A DNA stretch of 64,000 nt from Aureivirga sp. CE67 (GCF_015767245.1 NZ_JADOTV010000017.1:1-64000); one strand, 5' to 3'. Shown: positions 1-8,125, counted from the stretch's first letter. Numbers and translations are program-made. Notes: generated by a model not told the origin, from the sequence alone.

Positions 1-240
1 ACTTACACCTTCTGGAAAATAATTGCACACCTAACACTTGGTTTTCTATTCAAGAATTTGCATTTTTGGAATTTATTCAAACCTTGCGGTTGGTGTGCAC
101 CTGCTCATGCAGGGCACACACAATGTACAAAAAGCACCCTAGCGGGTCGCTGCGCTGCTTTTTGTACTAAACGTCAGACTACGCAAAAACTAACAGTTTT
201 ACTAGCATAAAATTTTAAAAAATCGTAAATTTAGAGAAGC
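1..240. repeat. Nested hairpins in gene-free DNA at the window start
   Basis: No convincing gene is seen in 1-540. This part holds three stem-loops. GTACAAAAAGCA at 125-136 pairs perfectly with TGCTTTTTGTAC at 156-167 around a GC-rich loop. GTGTGCACCTGC at 93-104 pairs with GCAGGGCACAC at 109-119 with one bulge. GCACACCTAAC at 25-35 pairs with GTTGGTGTGC at 89-98 with one bulge. The nesting and the GC contrast with flanking AT-rich DNA suggest a structured repeat or recombination site of an accessory region. The upstream neighbour lies outside the window. Confidence 0.6.
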
Positions 241-406
241 AAAAACTTCTCTTTTTTTATGGATTTTCAAAAAGGTATCGACAGGCATCAATTACAGATA
301 TTTGTTTAAAAATAGGGTGAAAAACTTAGTTTCTAAATTTCGGAACAAGTATTACTCATTTTTAGTCGTTTTAATACATTTTATTCTTCAAAGCATTTCA
401 CCTTTG

Positions 407-474
407 TTTAAATTATTCAAAATTAAAACACTCTTAAATTTGATTTATTTATGTTAAAAGATTAGTTTTAACGA
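407..474 (+). repeat. Repeat copy 1 (promoter half) before first small ORF
   Basis: This 68-bp block is nearly identical to the 3' halves of the blocks at 1045-1112 and 1801-1867. It contains TTTG at 439-442, then 20 bp, then TAGTTTTA at 463-470, which fits a degenerate Bacteroidota -33/-7 promoter. The same spacing is kept in all three copies. The 5' terminator half of the other copies is not recognisable here. Confidence 0.7.
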
Positions 475-482
475 AAATTGTG

Positions 483-502
483 GGGTTTGTGCGCAGACTC
501 CC
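483..502. repeat. Palindrome in the 5' leader of the first small gene
   Basis: An almost perfect inverted repeat centred on GTGCGCAG, with GGG at 483-485 facing CCC at 500-502 and G-T wobbles inside. A related palindrome, GAGTTTGTATGCAGACTC, sits at the same place before the second gene (1120-1137). It lies just downstream of the putative -7 element, so it would be at the 5' end of the transcript. Confidence 0.55.
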
Positions 503-540
503 GTTGTAACCAATAAACATAAAAAGAACAACTTAATAAA

Positions 541-921
541 ATGACTACAAGAAAAATCTCTATTCTTATAATAATAGTTTTATTTATTGTTGTTTTAGTT
601 TTACCAAACTTCAATTTTCCAATTAAAAACAAAGATCTAATCGGAACATACATTGAAGATTACTATGTATCATTAAATTCAGATCACACAAAAATAAGAG
701 ACACTTTAATACTTCGAGAAAATGGCCTGATAAGTAGTAATTATTTCGGTAATGGCTCTTATAAATTCACTAAACCAGATAGAATAACACTAATTCCGGA
801 AACAGGAAAAGATGCTATGACATATACTGTAAATCTTACTAACATCATATTTCAGCCTATAACTATTGAATTAAGTAATACCGTAGATTGGCATCGATAT
901 GAAAAAATAAAATCAAACTAG
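541..921 (+). CDS. Small membrane-anchored or secreted protein, lipocalin-like guess
   Basis: A 126-residue protein whose first 25 or so residues form one hydrophobic segment (signal anchor or uncleaved signal), followed by a soluble domain rich in beta-forming residues. A LIGTY stretch near residue 37 and a later LRENG element resemble short lipocalin-like proteins, and the next gene has comparable LLGVW and FFENG elements, so the two may be distant relatives. No catalytic motif is visible. It is preceded by the repeated promoter block and palindrome and followed by a terminator hairpin that belongs to the next repeat copy, so it looks like a one-gene unit. Function unknown. Confidence 0.65.
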   Translation: MTTRKISILIIIVLFIVVLVLPNFNFPIKNKDLIGTYIEDYYVSLNSDHTKIRDTLILRENGLISSNYFGNGSYKFTKPDRITLIPETGKDAMTYTVNLTNIIFQPITIELSNTVDWHRYEKIKSN

Positions 922-926
922 TTACA

Positions 927-1112
927 ACAAAGAACTGAGTTAAAACCCAAGTAAAACAGTCTTAAAGCTTATACAATATTTATCTAAGCATATCAGAATA
1001 ATATTTTGATATGCTTTTTTTGCTTTTAATCTATTTTACCATTATTTAAATTATTCAAAATTAAAACATCCTTAAACTTGATTTATTTATGTTAAAAGAC
1101 TAGTTTTAACGA
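927..1112 (+). repeat. Repeat copy 2: terminator plus promoter block
   Basis: A block of about 185 bp that starts just after the preceding stop codon and matches 1682-1867 over almost its whole length. Its first half holds a Rho-independent terminator: AAGCATATCA at 986-995 pairs with TGATATGCTT at 1007-1016 and is followed by a T run. Its second half holds TTG at 1078-1080 and TAGTTTTA at 1101-1108, 20 bp apart. Each copy therefore ends one small gene and appears to start the next. Confidence 0.75.
986..1021 (+). terminator. Terminator of the first small gene, inside repeat copy 2
   Basis: A 10-bp perfect stem (986-995 with 1007-1016) with an 11-nt loop, followed by seven T residues. An identical stem occurs at 1743-1773. 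Confidence 0.75.
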
Positions 1113-1119
1113 AAAATAT

Positions 1120-1137
1120 GAGTTTGTATGCAGACTC
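1120..1137. repeat. Palindrome in the 5' leader of the second small gene
   Basis: GAGTTTGTATGCAGACTC is a near-perfect inverted repeat, related to the element at 483-502 and in the same position relative to the repeat block. It is followed by a CGTTTTGCAAC tail comparable to CCGTTGTAAC after the first one. Confidence 0.55.
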
Positions 1138-1183
1138 CGTTTTGCAACATTACTAAATAAGCTTTGAAAATAATACAATAACC

Positions 1184-1675
1184 ATGAAAAAAAAGAACAC
1201 AATCTTAATTTTACTAACATTATTTTCATTTTCTCTTTTCGCTCAAGAAAATAATTCTGATGCTGGTGGTCCACCAAAACTTTCTGAACTGTTAGGAGTT
1301 TGGAAAAAAGTTGAAATACCTAATGAAGATGAAATTAATACAGTAAATCCTTGGCCTCAAAAATATCAATGGTTTGCTTTTTTCGAAAATGGAAAAGTAT
1401 ATTCAATGATGTCTGATATTGATTATGATTATACCAAAAAAGACATTTTAGAAACATTTAAAGTTTTACCGTCTGACAAAACACCTGACTATAAATTAGA
1501 AGGACAATTTTTAACTATAGATAATAAAGAAATCAAAGATTACAGAGAGTTATGGGGAGTGAATTTATTTGCCAAAGATATAAATGAATTTCTAAAAAAA
1601 GGTAATTTAATGATGACTCTTGATGATGGAAAAGGGAATGTGATTTATTATAGATTATTAAAACGAATAGAATAA
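1184..1675 (+). CDS. Small secreted protein, lipocalin-like guess
   Basis: A 163-residue protein with a clear signal peptide (hydrophobic core ILILLTLFSFSLF, cleavage likely after AQ near residue 21). The mature part starts acidic, then shows LLGVWKK near residue 36, FFENGKVYSM near residue 67 and a C-terminal YYRLLKR strand, the pattern of short lipocalin-like proteins of Bacteroidota that bind hydrophobic ligands. That assignment is a guess from motif spacing. The gene lies between repeat copies 2 and 3 and has its own palindromic leader at 1120-1137. Export to the periplasm is well supported; ligand and role are unknown. Confidence 0.7.
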   Translation: MKKKNTILILLTLFSFSLFAQENNSDAGGPPKLSELLGVWKKVEIPNEDEINTVNPWPQKYQWFAFFENGKVYSMMSDIDYDYTKKDILETFKVLPSDKTPDYKLEGQFLTIDNKEIKDYRELWGVNLFAKDINEFLKKGNLMMTLDDGKGNVIYYRLLKRIE

Positions 1676-1681
1676 TTACTA

Positions 1682-1867
1682 CTAAAAAGAACTAATTTAA
1701 AAATTAAGTAAAACAGTCTTAAAGCTTATACAATATTTATCTAAGCATATCAGAATAATATTTTGATATGCTTTTTTATTTTTAATCTATTTTACCATTA
1801 TTTAAATTATTCAAAATTAAAACATTCTTAAATTTGATTTATTTATATCAAAATGATAGTTTTAACG
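1682..1867 (+). repeat. Repeat copy 3: terminator plus promoter block
   Basis: Matches 927-1112 closely, including the terminator stem (1743-1752 with 1764-1773, then T residues) and the TTTG-N20-TAGTTTTA promoter-like pair (1833-1836 and 1857-1864). The palindrome seen after copies 1 and 2 is not clearly present after this copy. Confidence 0.75.
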
Positions 1868-1945
1868 AGTATTTGAAATTTAGAATAAACTCTCCTTTAG
1901 TGTTAATTAAGAAAACTATACTTTAAATTTAAAAAATAAATAAAA

Positions 1946-2764
1946 TTGGATAATAACATTCGACTTACTTATAGGAACGATAGCGAAATTCATTATTTCC
2001 TTTTTGAAAATAATAGCACATTCTTATTCAAAGATGTTTTCACTCAAGATAATCAAGAAAATATATCCGACTTTGACTTCTTAAGCTATTCAGAATTATT
2101 GAATATTCACTTAAATAAATCACGTTATAATTCTGGTTCACGATATATTTTATTGAGATATAAGGATAAAATCCAATTTATAGATTTGGTAGATGTAATT
2201 AATAAAATGCATCTAGACAAAGATTGGCATTACGACTATATTGAAAGCATAAATACTACTAATAAACCATATGAAATAGCTTTTATAACCCATAATCCTA
2301 CTTATGGTGTTCAAGGAATAAAGATTTTAAAATTCAACAAATCATTTGATTTTGATTTAATCTATGAAATGGAAGATTTGGAGCTTGAAGGTGCATTTCA
2401 CAATTTAACTTTTAATTCGAATAGCAATAAATTCTCTTTACTTTTATATAATTATAATTACCTAACCATTTGTGAGTATTCTATTGGTAAAAAAACAAAA
2501 TCTCTAAATGAAATTCCACAAAAGATGTTTAAAACTGAATTTGAGTATTTCAAAAAAGGCATCCTAAAACTAAACATGAAATACTTAAACGATAATACTT
2601 TATGTATCGTAAGAAATTCAGATTTTATAATTTTTGATTTAAACGAAGGAAAAACATTAGAAATAATCAATAGAGATTTAGATACATCATATTTAATTAC
2701 CTCACATTCTTTAAAATATAAAATGAATAAAAAATCTTGTGAAATAGATTTAAATCAATATTGA
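1946..2764 (+). CDS. Hypothetical protein with uncertain start, possibly truncated
   Basis: An open frame of 272 codons with no recognised family. It contains recurring short strand-turn elements (FIIFDLNEGKTLEI near the C terminus, and hydrophobic strands alternating with polar turns), which would suit a beta-propeller-like or all-beta cytoplasmic protein. There is no signal peptide. No ATG lies near the 5' end: the frame opens with TTG at 1946, three codons after an in-frame stop, and the next ATG is at 2206. It may therefore be a 5'-truncated or replaced gene joined to repeat copy 3. Function unknown. Confidence 0.5.
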   Translation: MDNNIRLTYRNDSEIHYFLFENNSTFLFKDVFTQDNQENISDFDFLSYSELLNIHLNKSRYNSGSRYILLRYKDKIQFIDLVDVINKMHLDKDWHYDYIESINTTNKPYEIAFITHNPTYGVQGIKILKFNKSFDFDLIYEMEDLELEGAFHNLTFNSNSNKFSLLLYNYNYLTICEYSIGKKTKSLNEIPQKMFKTEFEYFKKGILKLNMKYLNDNTLCIVRNSDFIIFDLNEGKTLEIINRDLDTSYLITSHSLKYKMNKKSCEIDLNQY

Positions 2765-2897
2765 AGTGATTCTGAGAAATTATTTAAGATGCTTATGATT
2801 TTTTCTTACAAAAACTTAAACTTATTAAACAAAAAACTCCCTTTTGTAAAACTTAAAACAGTTTTCGAACATTTTAAATTCTAAAATTAGAAATTTC

Positions 2898-2927
2898 TTG
2901 CTTTTCAAACTTCTTTGCTTATATTCG
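2898..2927 (+). promoter_or_regulatory. Promoter of the riboswitch-controlled B12 cluster
   Basis: TTG at 2898-2900 and TATATTCG at 2920-2927 are 19 bp apart. This fits the Bacteroidota -33 TTG / -7 TAnnTTTG promoter with one mismatch. It lies directly upstream of the riboswitch, so transcription would begin a few bases before the aptamer. The 2765-2897 stretch before it holds nothing recognisable. Confidence 0.6.
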
Positions 2928-2937
2928 CAGCGAATTT

Positions 2938-3100
2938 GGTTTTTCTTAACGGAAAATTAAAAGGGAATCTGGTGTAAATCCAGAACTGTTCCCGCAACTG
3001 TAAGTTTTTATGAAACTTTTTACAAATATCCACTGTTTTAATTTAAAATGGGAAGGAGTAAAAAGCTGAAAACAAGTCAGGAGACCTGCCAATTTCGTAA
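2938..3100 (+). ncRNA. Cobalamin riboswitch (aptamer)
   Basis: The sequence carries the conserved elements of the adenosylcobalamin riboswitch in the right order. AAAAGGGAA is near 2970, followed by a GGTGTAAATCCAGAAC segment. CCCGCAACTGTAA follows near 2992, CCACTG near 3030 and GGGAAGG near 3051. The B12 box AAGTCAGGAGACCTGCC is at 3074-3090. When cobalamin binds, family members normally lower expression of the downstream gene. A short hairpin (AACTCT 3112-3117 with AGAGTT 3125-3130) in the expression platform precedes the TonB receptor start at 3201. How far control extends into the biosynthesis genes cannot be read from sequence. The RNA class itself is very secure. Confidence 0.96.
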
Positions 3101-3200
3101 ATATTACTATTAACTCTCGGGTAAAGAGTTGGATGGTTTATACGATATTGCTTCCTATTCGTACACAACCCCCTACACTTTCCCTGCAAACAATTTTTAA

Positions 3201-5456
3201 ATGAAAAAAATTATTCTTTGCAGTGTGATGTGTCTTATATCTACATGGATATTTGCACAACAACGTATTCTTAAAGGAACTGTAAAAGACGCTACTACTG
3301 GTGAAAATCTAGTTGGAGCAACAATTCAAATTCAAACTACTACAAAAGGTACTGAAACGGATAGCAACGGAAATTATCAAATTGAAATTTCGAATGGAAC
3401 ACAAACAGTGGTTTTTTCTTCTATTGGTTACCAAACAATTACAAAAAACATTCAAATCTCAAAAGATGTTACGGTTTTAAACATTGGTTTAACAACGGAA
3501 ACAACACAATTGAGTGAATTAAAAATCAACTCCAAACAAAACAAAACATTAGGAGCACAGATTGTACAAAAAGGTGTTCTAAAACTTCGTCCAATTAACA
3601 ATGCACAAGATATTCTGAAAGTAGTTCCAGGTTTATTCATCGCACAACATGCTGGTGGAGGAAAAGCTGAGCAAATCTTCTTAAGAGGTTTCGATAATGA
3701 TCACGGAACTGATTTCGCTGCATTTATTGATAATATCCCTGTAAATATGAGTTCGCATGCGCATGGTCAAGGTTATGCAGATATGCACTTTATCATTCCG
3801 GAAACTATTGGAAATATTGATTATTTTAAAGGACCACACGAAGCTAGTCTTGGAAACTTCGCAACTTCTGGTGCTGCAAAATTGAAAACAAAAAGTAGAT
3901 TAGGAAGAAATGTGATCAAAGCAGAATATGGAGCTTATAATTATGCTCGTGGACTGGCGATGATTACTTTATTAGACAATAAAAATTTCTTATCTAAAAA
4001 CTACGAAAACGCTTATGTAGCAATTGAAGGAACCTATAACGAAGGTTTCTTTGATTCTAAAATGAACTTGAGAAGACTAAATGGTTTTGCTAAATATTCT
4101 TTAGAAATCAATAATAAAAACTTTTTGGAAGTTTCAGGAAGTGGATTTACTAGTAAATGGAATGCTTCAGGACAAATTCCTTACAGAGCTGTGCAAAGTG
4201 GAATGATTGGTTATTTCGGAGCAATCGATGATACAGAAGGTGGAAATACAGATCGTTATCATGTAAATGCGCTTTTAAATTCTGAAATCAACGAAAATAA
4301 TACGTTTACAAATAGTCTTTTCTTTGTTGCAAATTCTTATGATTTATATTCAAACTTCACTCTTTTCCAAGAAAATGAAGTAGATGGTGATATGATTTAC
4401 CAACACGAAAACAGAAAAGTTTTTGGATATAATGGAAATTGGGAAAACAAAAGCTTTTTAGCAAACAAACCTTTAACTTCTGAAATCGGTGCATTTATTA
4501 GAGCAGATTTCAATAAAATGGGACTTGACAATGCTGTGAAAAGACAAATTACTTCTTCTGTAAATCATTATGACTTACAAGAAGTAAATTATGCGCTTTA
4601 TCTTAAAGAAACTTTAGAACTTACTTCTAAACTTACTTTCGTTGCAGGACTTCGTGGAGATTTCTTCACATTTCAACAAGAAGATTTATTAAACAATACA
4701 GGAACTGAGAAAGAAAATGCATTTCGTTTTTCTCCAAAATTTAGTTCGTATTACCAAGTAACTCCTTCTGTGCAATTATTCGGAAAAGCAAGTATTGGTT
4801 ATCATTCAAATTATACGCAAACTGCGATTAGCAGACCGGATATTCATCCTCTTCCAAAAGTAGAAGGATATGATTTAGGAACTGCTTTTAAAATTGGAGA
4901 AAAATTCGTTGGAAACTTCACTGCTTGGTATTTAAAAAGTGATGCAGAATATGTTTTTGTTGCAGATGCTGGAGGTTTTGAAAATAACGGAAAATCGGAA
5001 AGACTTGGAGTGGAAGCTTCATTTAAATACCAACCTCTTCCGTTTTTATGGTTAGAAGCAGATGGAAATTATAGTCACGGAAAATTATTGGATTCTCCTT
5101 CTGGAGAGAATTCTATTCCTGCTGCGCCAAGATTCACTTCTACTGGTGGAGCTGTTTTCAAATTTAAAAATGGAATCAACGGTTCTCTTCGTTACAGATA
5201 TCTTGGACAAAGACCTTTAGTGGAAGATGAAAGCGTAGAAGCAGAAGCTTATTTCCTAGTGGATGCTGTTCTTAACTATACGAAACCAAAATATGAAATT
5301 GGAATTACTGTTGAAAATATTTTCGATGAAAGATGGATGGAAGCTGTTTTTTATGACAGTTCAAAACTAAAAAATGAAACGGAACCACAAGATGATTTCC
5401 ATTTCACGCCAGGAACTCCATTCTTTATCAAAGCAGGAATTACTTATTTCTTCTAA
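3201..5456 (+). CDS. TonB-dependent outer-membrane receptor, riboswitch-controlled
   Basis: A 751-residue outer-membrane receptor with a signal peptide (about 1-19), a carboxypeptidase-regulatory-like domain (about 22-108, with the GYQT motif that ends this fold), a plug (about 115-225, with LRGFDNDHG and IDNIPVNM) and a 22-strand-type beta-barrel ending in aromatic F. The ORF begins at ATG 3201 about 110 bp after the B12 box. Given the riboswitch and the B12 cluster behind it, it probably imports a corrinoid or chelated cobalt with energy from TonB-ExbBD. It is not obviously a close BtuB, and the plug has an HAHGQGYAD histidine-rich loop that could suit metal binding. The substrate is inferred only from context. 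Confidence 0.88.
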   Translation: MKKIILCSVMCLISTWIFAQQRILKGTVKDATTGENLVGATIQIQTTTKGTETDSNGNYQIEISNGTQTVVFSSIGYQTITKNIQISKDVTVLNIGLTTETTQLSELKINSKQNKTLGAQIVQKGVLKLRPINNAQDILKVVPGLFIAQHAGGGKAEQIFLRGFDNDHGTDFAAFIDNIPVNMSSHAHGQGYADMHFIIPETIGNIDYFKGPHEASLGNFATSGAAKLKTKSRLGRNVIKAEYGAYNYARGLAMITLLDNKNFLSKNYENAYVAIEGTYNEGFFDSKMNLRRLNGFAKYSLEINNKNFLEVSGSGFTSKWNASGQIPYRAVQSGMIGYFGAIDDTEGGNTDRYHVNALLNSEINENNTFTNSLFFVANSYDLYSNFTLFQENEVDGDMIYQHENRKVFGYNGNWENKSFLANKPLTSEIGAFIRADFNKMGLDNAVKRQITSSVNHYDLQEVNYALYLKETLELTSKLTFVAGLRGDFFTFQQEDLLNNTGTEKENAFRFSPKFSSYYQVTPSVQLFGKASIGYHSNYTQTAISRPDIHPLPKVEGYDLGTAFKIGEKFVGNFTAWYLKSDAEYVFVADAGGFENNGKSERLGVEASFKYQPLPFLWLEADGNYSHGKLLDSPSGENSIPAAPRFTSTGGAVFKFKNGINGSLRYRYLGQRPLVEDESVEAEAYFLVDAVLNYTKPKYEIGITVENIFDERWMEAVFYDSSKLKNETEPQDDFHFTPGTPFFIKAGITYFF

Positions 5457-5460
5457 AAAT

Positions 5461-6294
5461 ATGGGAAAAGATCTAACAAAAGCTGCCATCACAATTCAAT
5501 TTTGTGATGGTGGTTCTTGCAAAAAAGCAGGAAGCGAACAAACTACTAGAGAAGCAAGAGCTTTTCTGAGAAATAATGGATATTGGAATGATATTCATAA
5601 CATGAAAACTCGCTGCAATGGTCGTTGCGAGGATGCGCCTACTTGGATTATTTCCCAAGAAAATAGCTGGTATAAAAATGTTTCTCCAGAAAAAGGAATT
5701 GAAATTTTGAAATCTCATCTGGAAGAAAACAAACCACTAGAAGATTATTTATTATTCAAAAATGGTTGGTCTGAAGTAAAATCGGACAACGAGAGAATTG
5801 TAAAGAAACCTATTTTTCAATACAAATTCAATGAAAATTTTGGAGAACATCTTTCTGCTAGAATGATTTCTAGTGATCAATATATGTATCCTCTTTTTCA
5901 GTTTTTAATGGAAAATCACAAAGGAATTTCTGTGGAAATAGATGCTGAAACTTTTCTTCTTACGGAAAAACACAAAGCAGATTATTCGGATTTAACTTTT
6001 CTAAAAATTTCAGGAAAAGATTGGAATACTTCTTTTGCAATTGGAAAAGTTGAAAAAGATGCTTCTTACGAATTGGCTTCTCAAAAAATCGCAGTTGTGG
6101 AAGTTATTTGGAAAAATAGAAACGAAATAGAGGAGAAAAAAGCAATTGTTTTCAAAAGTAGAAAAGGAACACATTTGTTTACAATACATCTTTCTAATAA
6201 AGAAAAATTAGTTTGGAATCACATTCTAAAAATCTATCTTGACATGGATTTTAACAACTATAGAATAGAAGAAAAACATGCAAAAACAAATTAG
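5461..6294 (+). CDS. [2Fe-2S] thioredoxin-like ferredoxin domain protein
   Basis: A 277-residue protein. The N-terminal domain (about 8-105) has C15, C20, C52 and C56 in a C-x4-C...C-x3-C arrangement (FCDGGSC and RCNGRC), the signature of thioredoxin-fold [2Fe-2S] ferredoxins. The C-terminal half (about 130-277) matches no family I recognise. An upstream in-frame ATG at 5374 would overlap the receptor gene by 80 bp, so ATG 5461, four bases after the receptor stop, is the likely start. It overlaps the next gene by 17 bp. Between a B12-regulated receptor and CbiX, a role as electron donor for cobalt or corrinoid reduction is plausible but inferred. Confidence 0.8.
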   Translation: MGKDLTKAAITIQFCDGGSCKKAGSEQTTREARAFLRNNGYWNDIHNMKTRCNGRCEDAPTWIISQENSWYKNVSPEKGIEILKSHLEENKPLEDYLLFKNGWSEVKSDNERIVKKPIFQYKFNENFGEHLSARMISSDQYMYPLFQFLMENHKGISVEIDAETFLLTEKHKADYSDLTFLKISGKDWNTSFAIGKVEKDASYELASQKIAVVEVIWKNRNEIEEKKAIVFKSRKGTHLFTIHLSNKEKLVWNHILKIYLDMDFNNYRIEEKHAKTN

Positions 6295-7087
6295 TATTTT
6301 AGGTTGCGGTTGGCTTGGACTTCCTTTAGCCAAACACCTTTCAGAAAAAGGATTCAAAATAAATGGTAGTACAACTTCCGAGGATAAACTTGCCGTTTTA
6401 AAAGAAAAAAACATTCATCCTTTTCTTTTAAAAATTTCAGAAAACGAAATTGAAGGAAACATAGAAGCTTTTCTTGAAAGTTCTGAAATTGTCTATATCA
6501 ATTTTCCTCCGAGAAGAATTCCAAACATTGAGGAAATTTATCCAAAACAACTACAATTAATACTAAATAACCTAAAACCAGTACAAAAAATAATCTTTAT
6601 CAGTTCTACTTCTGTGTATCAAAATACAAATGGAACGGTGACAGAAGATTTGGAAATCAAACCTGAAAAAGCTTCTGGTGTTGCGCTTCAAAAATGTGAA
6701 GCAATTTTACAAAATTTACCAAATCCTACAACAATTATTCGTTTTGCAGGATTAGTTGGAGCAGACAGACTTCCTGGTAGATTTTTAGCTAATAAAACAA
6801 ATCTAAAAAATGGAAATGCTCCAATAAACGTAATACATCTTGAAGATTGTATTGGTTTAATTGAAGAAACAATTTCTCAAAATTATTGGAATAAAATCAT
6901 CAATGGTTGTGCAGATGAACATCCTTTGAGAAAAGAATATTACACTTTAGCAGCAAAAAAAATTGGACTTACTCCTCCCCTTTTCGCTGAAGAAGAATCT
7001 TGTGATTTTAAAATCATTTCCAACCAAAAATCAAAAAACGATTTAAACTATACCTATAAATTTCCAAATCCTCTTGATTTATTATGA
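6278..7087 (+). CDS. NAD(P)-binding SDR/epimerase-like protein
   Basis: A 269-residue Rossmann protein of the extended SDR (YeeZ-like) type. It starts with GCGWLGLPLA (about 10-19), a glycine-rich dinucleotide-binding loop, and has an FISSTSVYQ strand near residue 107 that contains the usual SDR Ser and Tyr region. It overlaps both neighbours (17 bp upstream, an ATGA overlap with CbiX downstream), so it is cotranscribed with the B12 genes. No such enzyme is a named step of cobalamin synthesis. It could be a reductase for a side reaction, or simply an operon passenger. Fold confidence is high, function unknown. Confidence 0.75.
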   Translation: MQKQISILGCGWLGLPLAKHLSEKGFKINGSTTSEDKLAVLKEKNIHPFLLKISENEIEGNIEAFLESSEIVYINFPPRRIPNIEEIYPKQLQLILNNLKPVQKIIFISSTSVYQNTNGTVTEDLEIKPEKASGVALQKCEAILQNLPNPTTIIRFAGLVGADRLPGRFLANKTNLKNGNAPINVIHLEDCIGLIEETISQNYWNKIINGCADEHPLRKEYYTLAAKKIGLTPPLFAEEESCDFKIISNQKSKNDLNYTYKFPNPLDLL

Positions 7088-8022
7088 AAAAAGGAATTTT
7101 ACTTTGCGGACACGGAAGCAGAAAAAAAGCAGCAGTTACCTCTTTCCAAAAATTAGTAAAAGTATTGACGGAAAGATATGAAGAAAACTATATGGTTGAT
7201 TATGGTTTTCTAGAATTTAACCATCCAACTTATGAAGCTGCCGTAGAAAGACTTTATGAAAAAGGTGTTCGTGAAATTATTGCACTTCCCGTAATTCTTT
7301 TTGCTGGAGCACATGCAAAAAATGACATTCCTTATGAGCTAAATACTTTACAATCTTATCATAATGATTTGACCATAAAAATGGGAAAACACATTGGTGT
7401 TAGCTCTTTTTTATTGGATTTGGCAAAAAAACGTATTGAAGAAACAGAAGCTAAACTTCCGAAAATTGATAGAAAAGATACTTGTCTTTTAGTTGTTGGT
7501 CGAGGAACTACGGATCCTGATGCAAACAGTGATGTACATAAATTAACAAGTATGCTTTGGGAAGGAATGCAATTTGGTTTTGCTACTGTTGCTTATTCTG
7601 GAACTGCTTTTCCAGATATCAAAACTGGTTTAGAAATCATTGAAAAACTAGATCATAAACGAACTATTGTAGTTCCGTTTTTCTTTTTCACAGGAGTTTT
7701 ATTAGATAGAATTTACAGTGCTGTAGACGAACATAATCAAAAAAGTGAAAACGAATTTATCTACACAGCTCCTTTCAACACGGATGAATTACTTCTAAAA
7801 GCTTTTGATGAACGTGTGCAGGAAGCAGAACAAGGAATTGCAAATATGAATTGTCAGCTTTGTAAATATCGTAAACAAGTTATCGGTTTTGAAGAAGATC
7901 TTGGAAAGGAACAAATCGGACATCATTTAAATGTAAAAGGAATTTTGTTCGAAGAAGATGAAAAAATAGATGAAAACAAAAAGTCTATTGGAAATAAATT
8001 TAAAAAGATGTTAGGAATCTAG
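7084..8022 (+). CDS. cbiX: Sirohydrochlorin cobaltochelatase, long Fe-S type CbiX
   Basis: A 312-residue two-lobed CbiX. It inserts Co(II) into sirohydrochlorin (factor II), the early cobalt step of the oxygen-independent route. The first lobe has the conserved CGHGSR with H10. The second lobe has VGRGTTDPDAN near residue 140. The C-terminal extension carries MNCQLC at residues 255-260, the MxCxxC motif known from long CbiX proteins such as that of Bacillus megaterium, where it holds an Fe-S cluster. The polyhistidine stretch seen in some long CbiX is absent here but present in CobW downstream. It overlaps the preceding gene by 4 bp. Confidence 0.9.
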   Translation: MKKGILLCGHGSRKKAAVTSFQKLVKVLTERYEENYMVDYGFLEFNHPTYEAAVERLYEKGVREIIALPVILFAGAHAKNDIPYELNTLQSYHNDLTIKMGKHIGVSSFLLDLAKKRIEETEAKLPKIDRKDTCLLVVGRGTTDPDANSDVHKLTSMLWEGMQFGFATVAYSGTAFPDIKTGLEIIEKLDHKRTIVVPFFFFTGVLLDRIYSAVDEHNQKSENEFIYTAPFNTDELLLKAFDERVQEAEQGIANMNCQLCKYRKQVIGFEEDLGKEQIGHHLNVKGILFEEDEKIDENKKSIGNKFKKMLGI

Positions 8023-8125
8023 CTTTGGGTGTTTCCCTACGGGTCGGGCTTTCCGCTATATCTTTTTTGCTAAAAGCAATTTTATGAAGAAGCAAAAAAG
8101 GATGCCGCTGCAATCCCTAACACAA
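8023..8125 (-). repeat. Long-hairpin dispersed repeat, copy A
   Basis: Read on the minus strand this has the order GTTAGGGATTGCAGCGGC, then a stem, then GCGGAAAGCCCGACCC, then GGGAAACACCC. The central stem is CTTTTTTGCT at 8062-8071 with AGCAAAAAAG at 8091-8100. Related sequence occurs at 10130-10310 and 42431-42625. I recognise this as a repeat type common between genes in flavobacteria. Confidence 0.65.

Noticed and set aside
407-1867. Integron-type attC sites between the small genes
   Set aside because: The GTTTTAAC and GTTGTAAC boxes near the repeats look suggestive, but they do not fit the RYYYAAC / GTTRRRY consensus and no integrase gene is in the window. The blocks are better described as terminator-plus-promoter repeats.
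3201-5456. Calling the receptor BtuB
   Set aside because: The riboswitch and cluster suggest corrinoid or cobalt uptake, but the sequence is not recognisably a close BtuB, so no symbol is given.
5374-5460. Upstream ATG for the [2Fe-2S] protein
   Set aside because: It would overlap the receptor gene by 80 bp and add a segment with no family match; ATG 5461 is right after the receptor stop and gives a normal N terminus.
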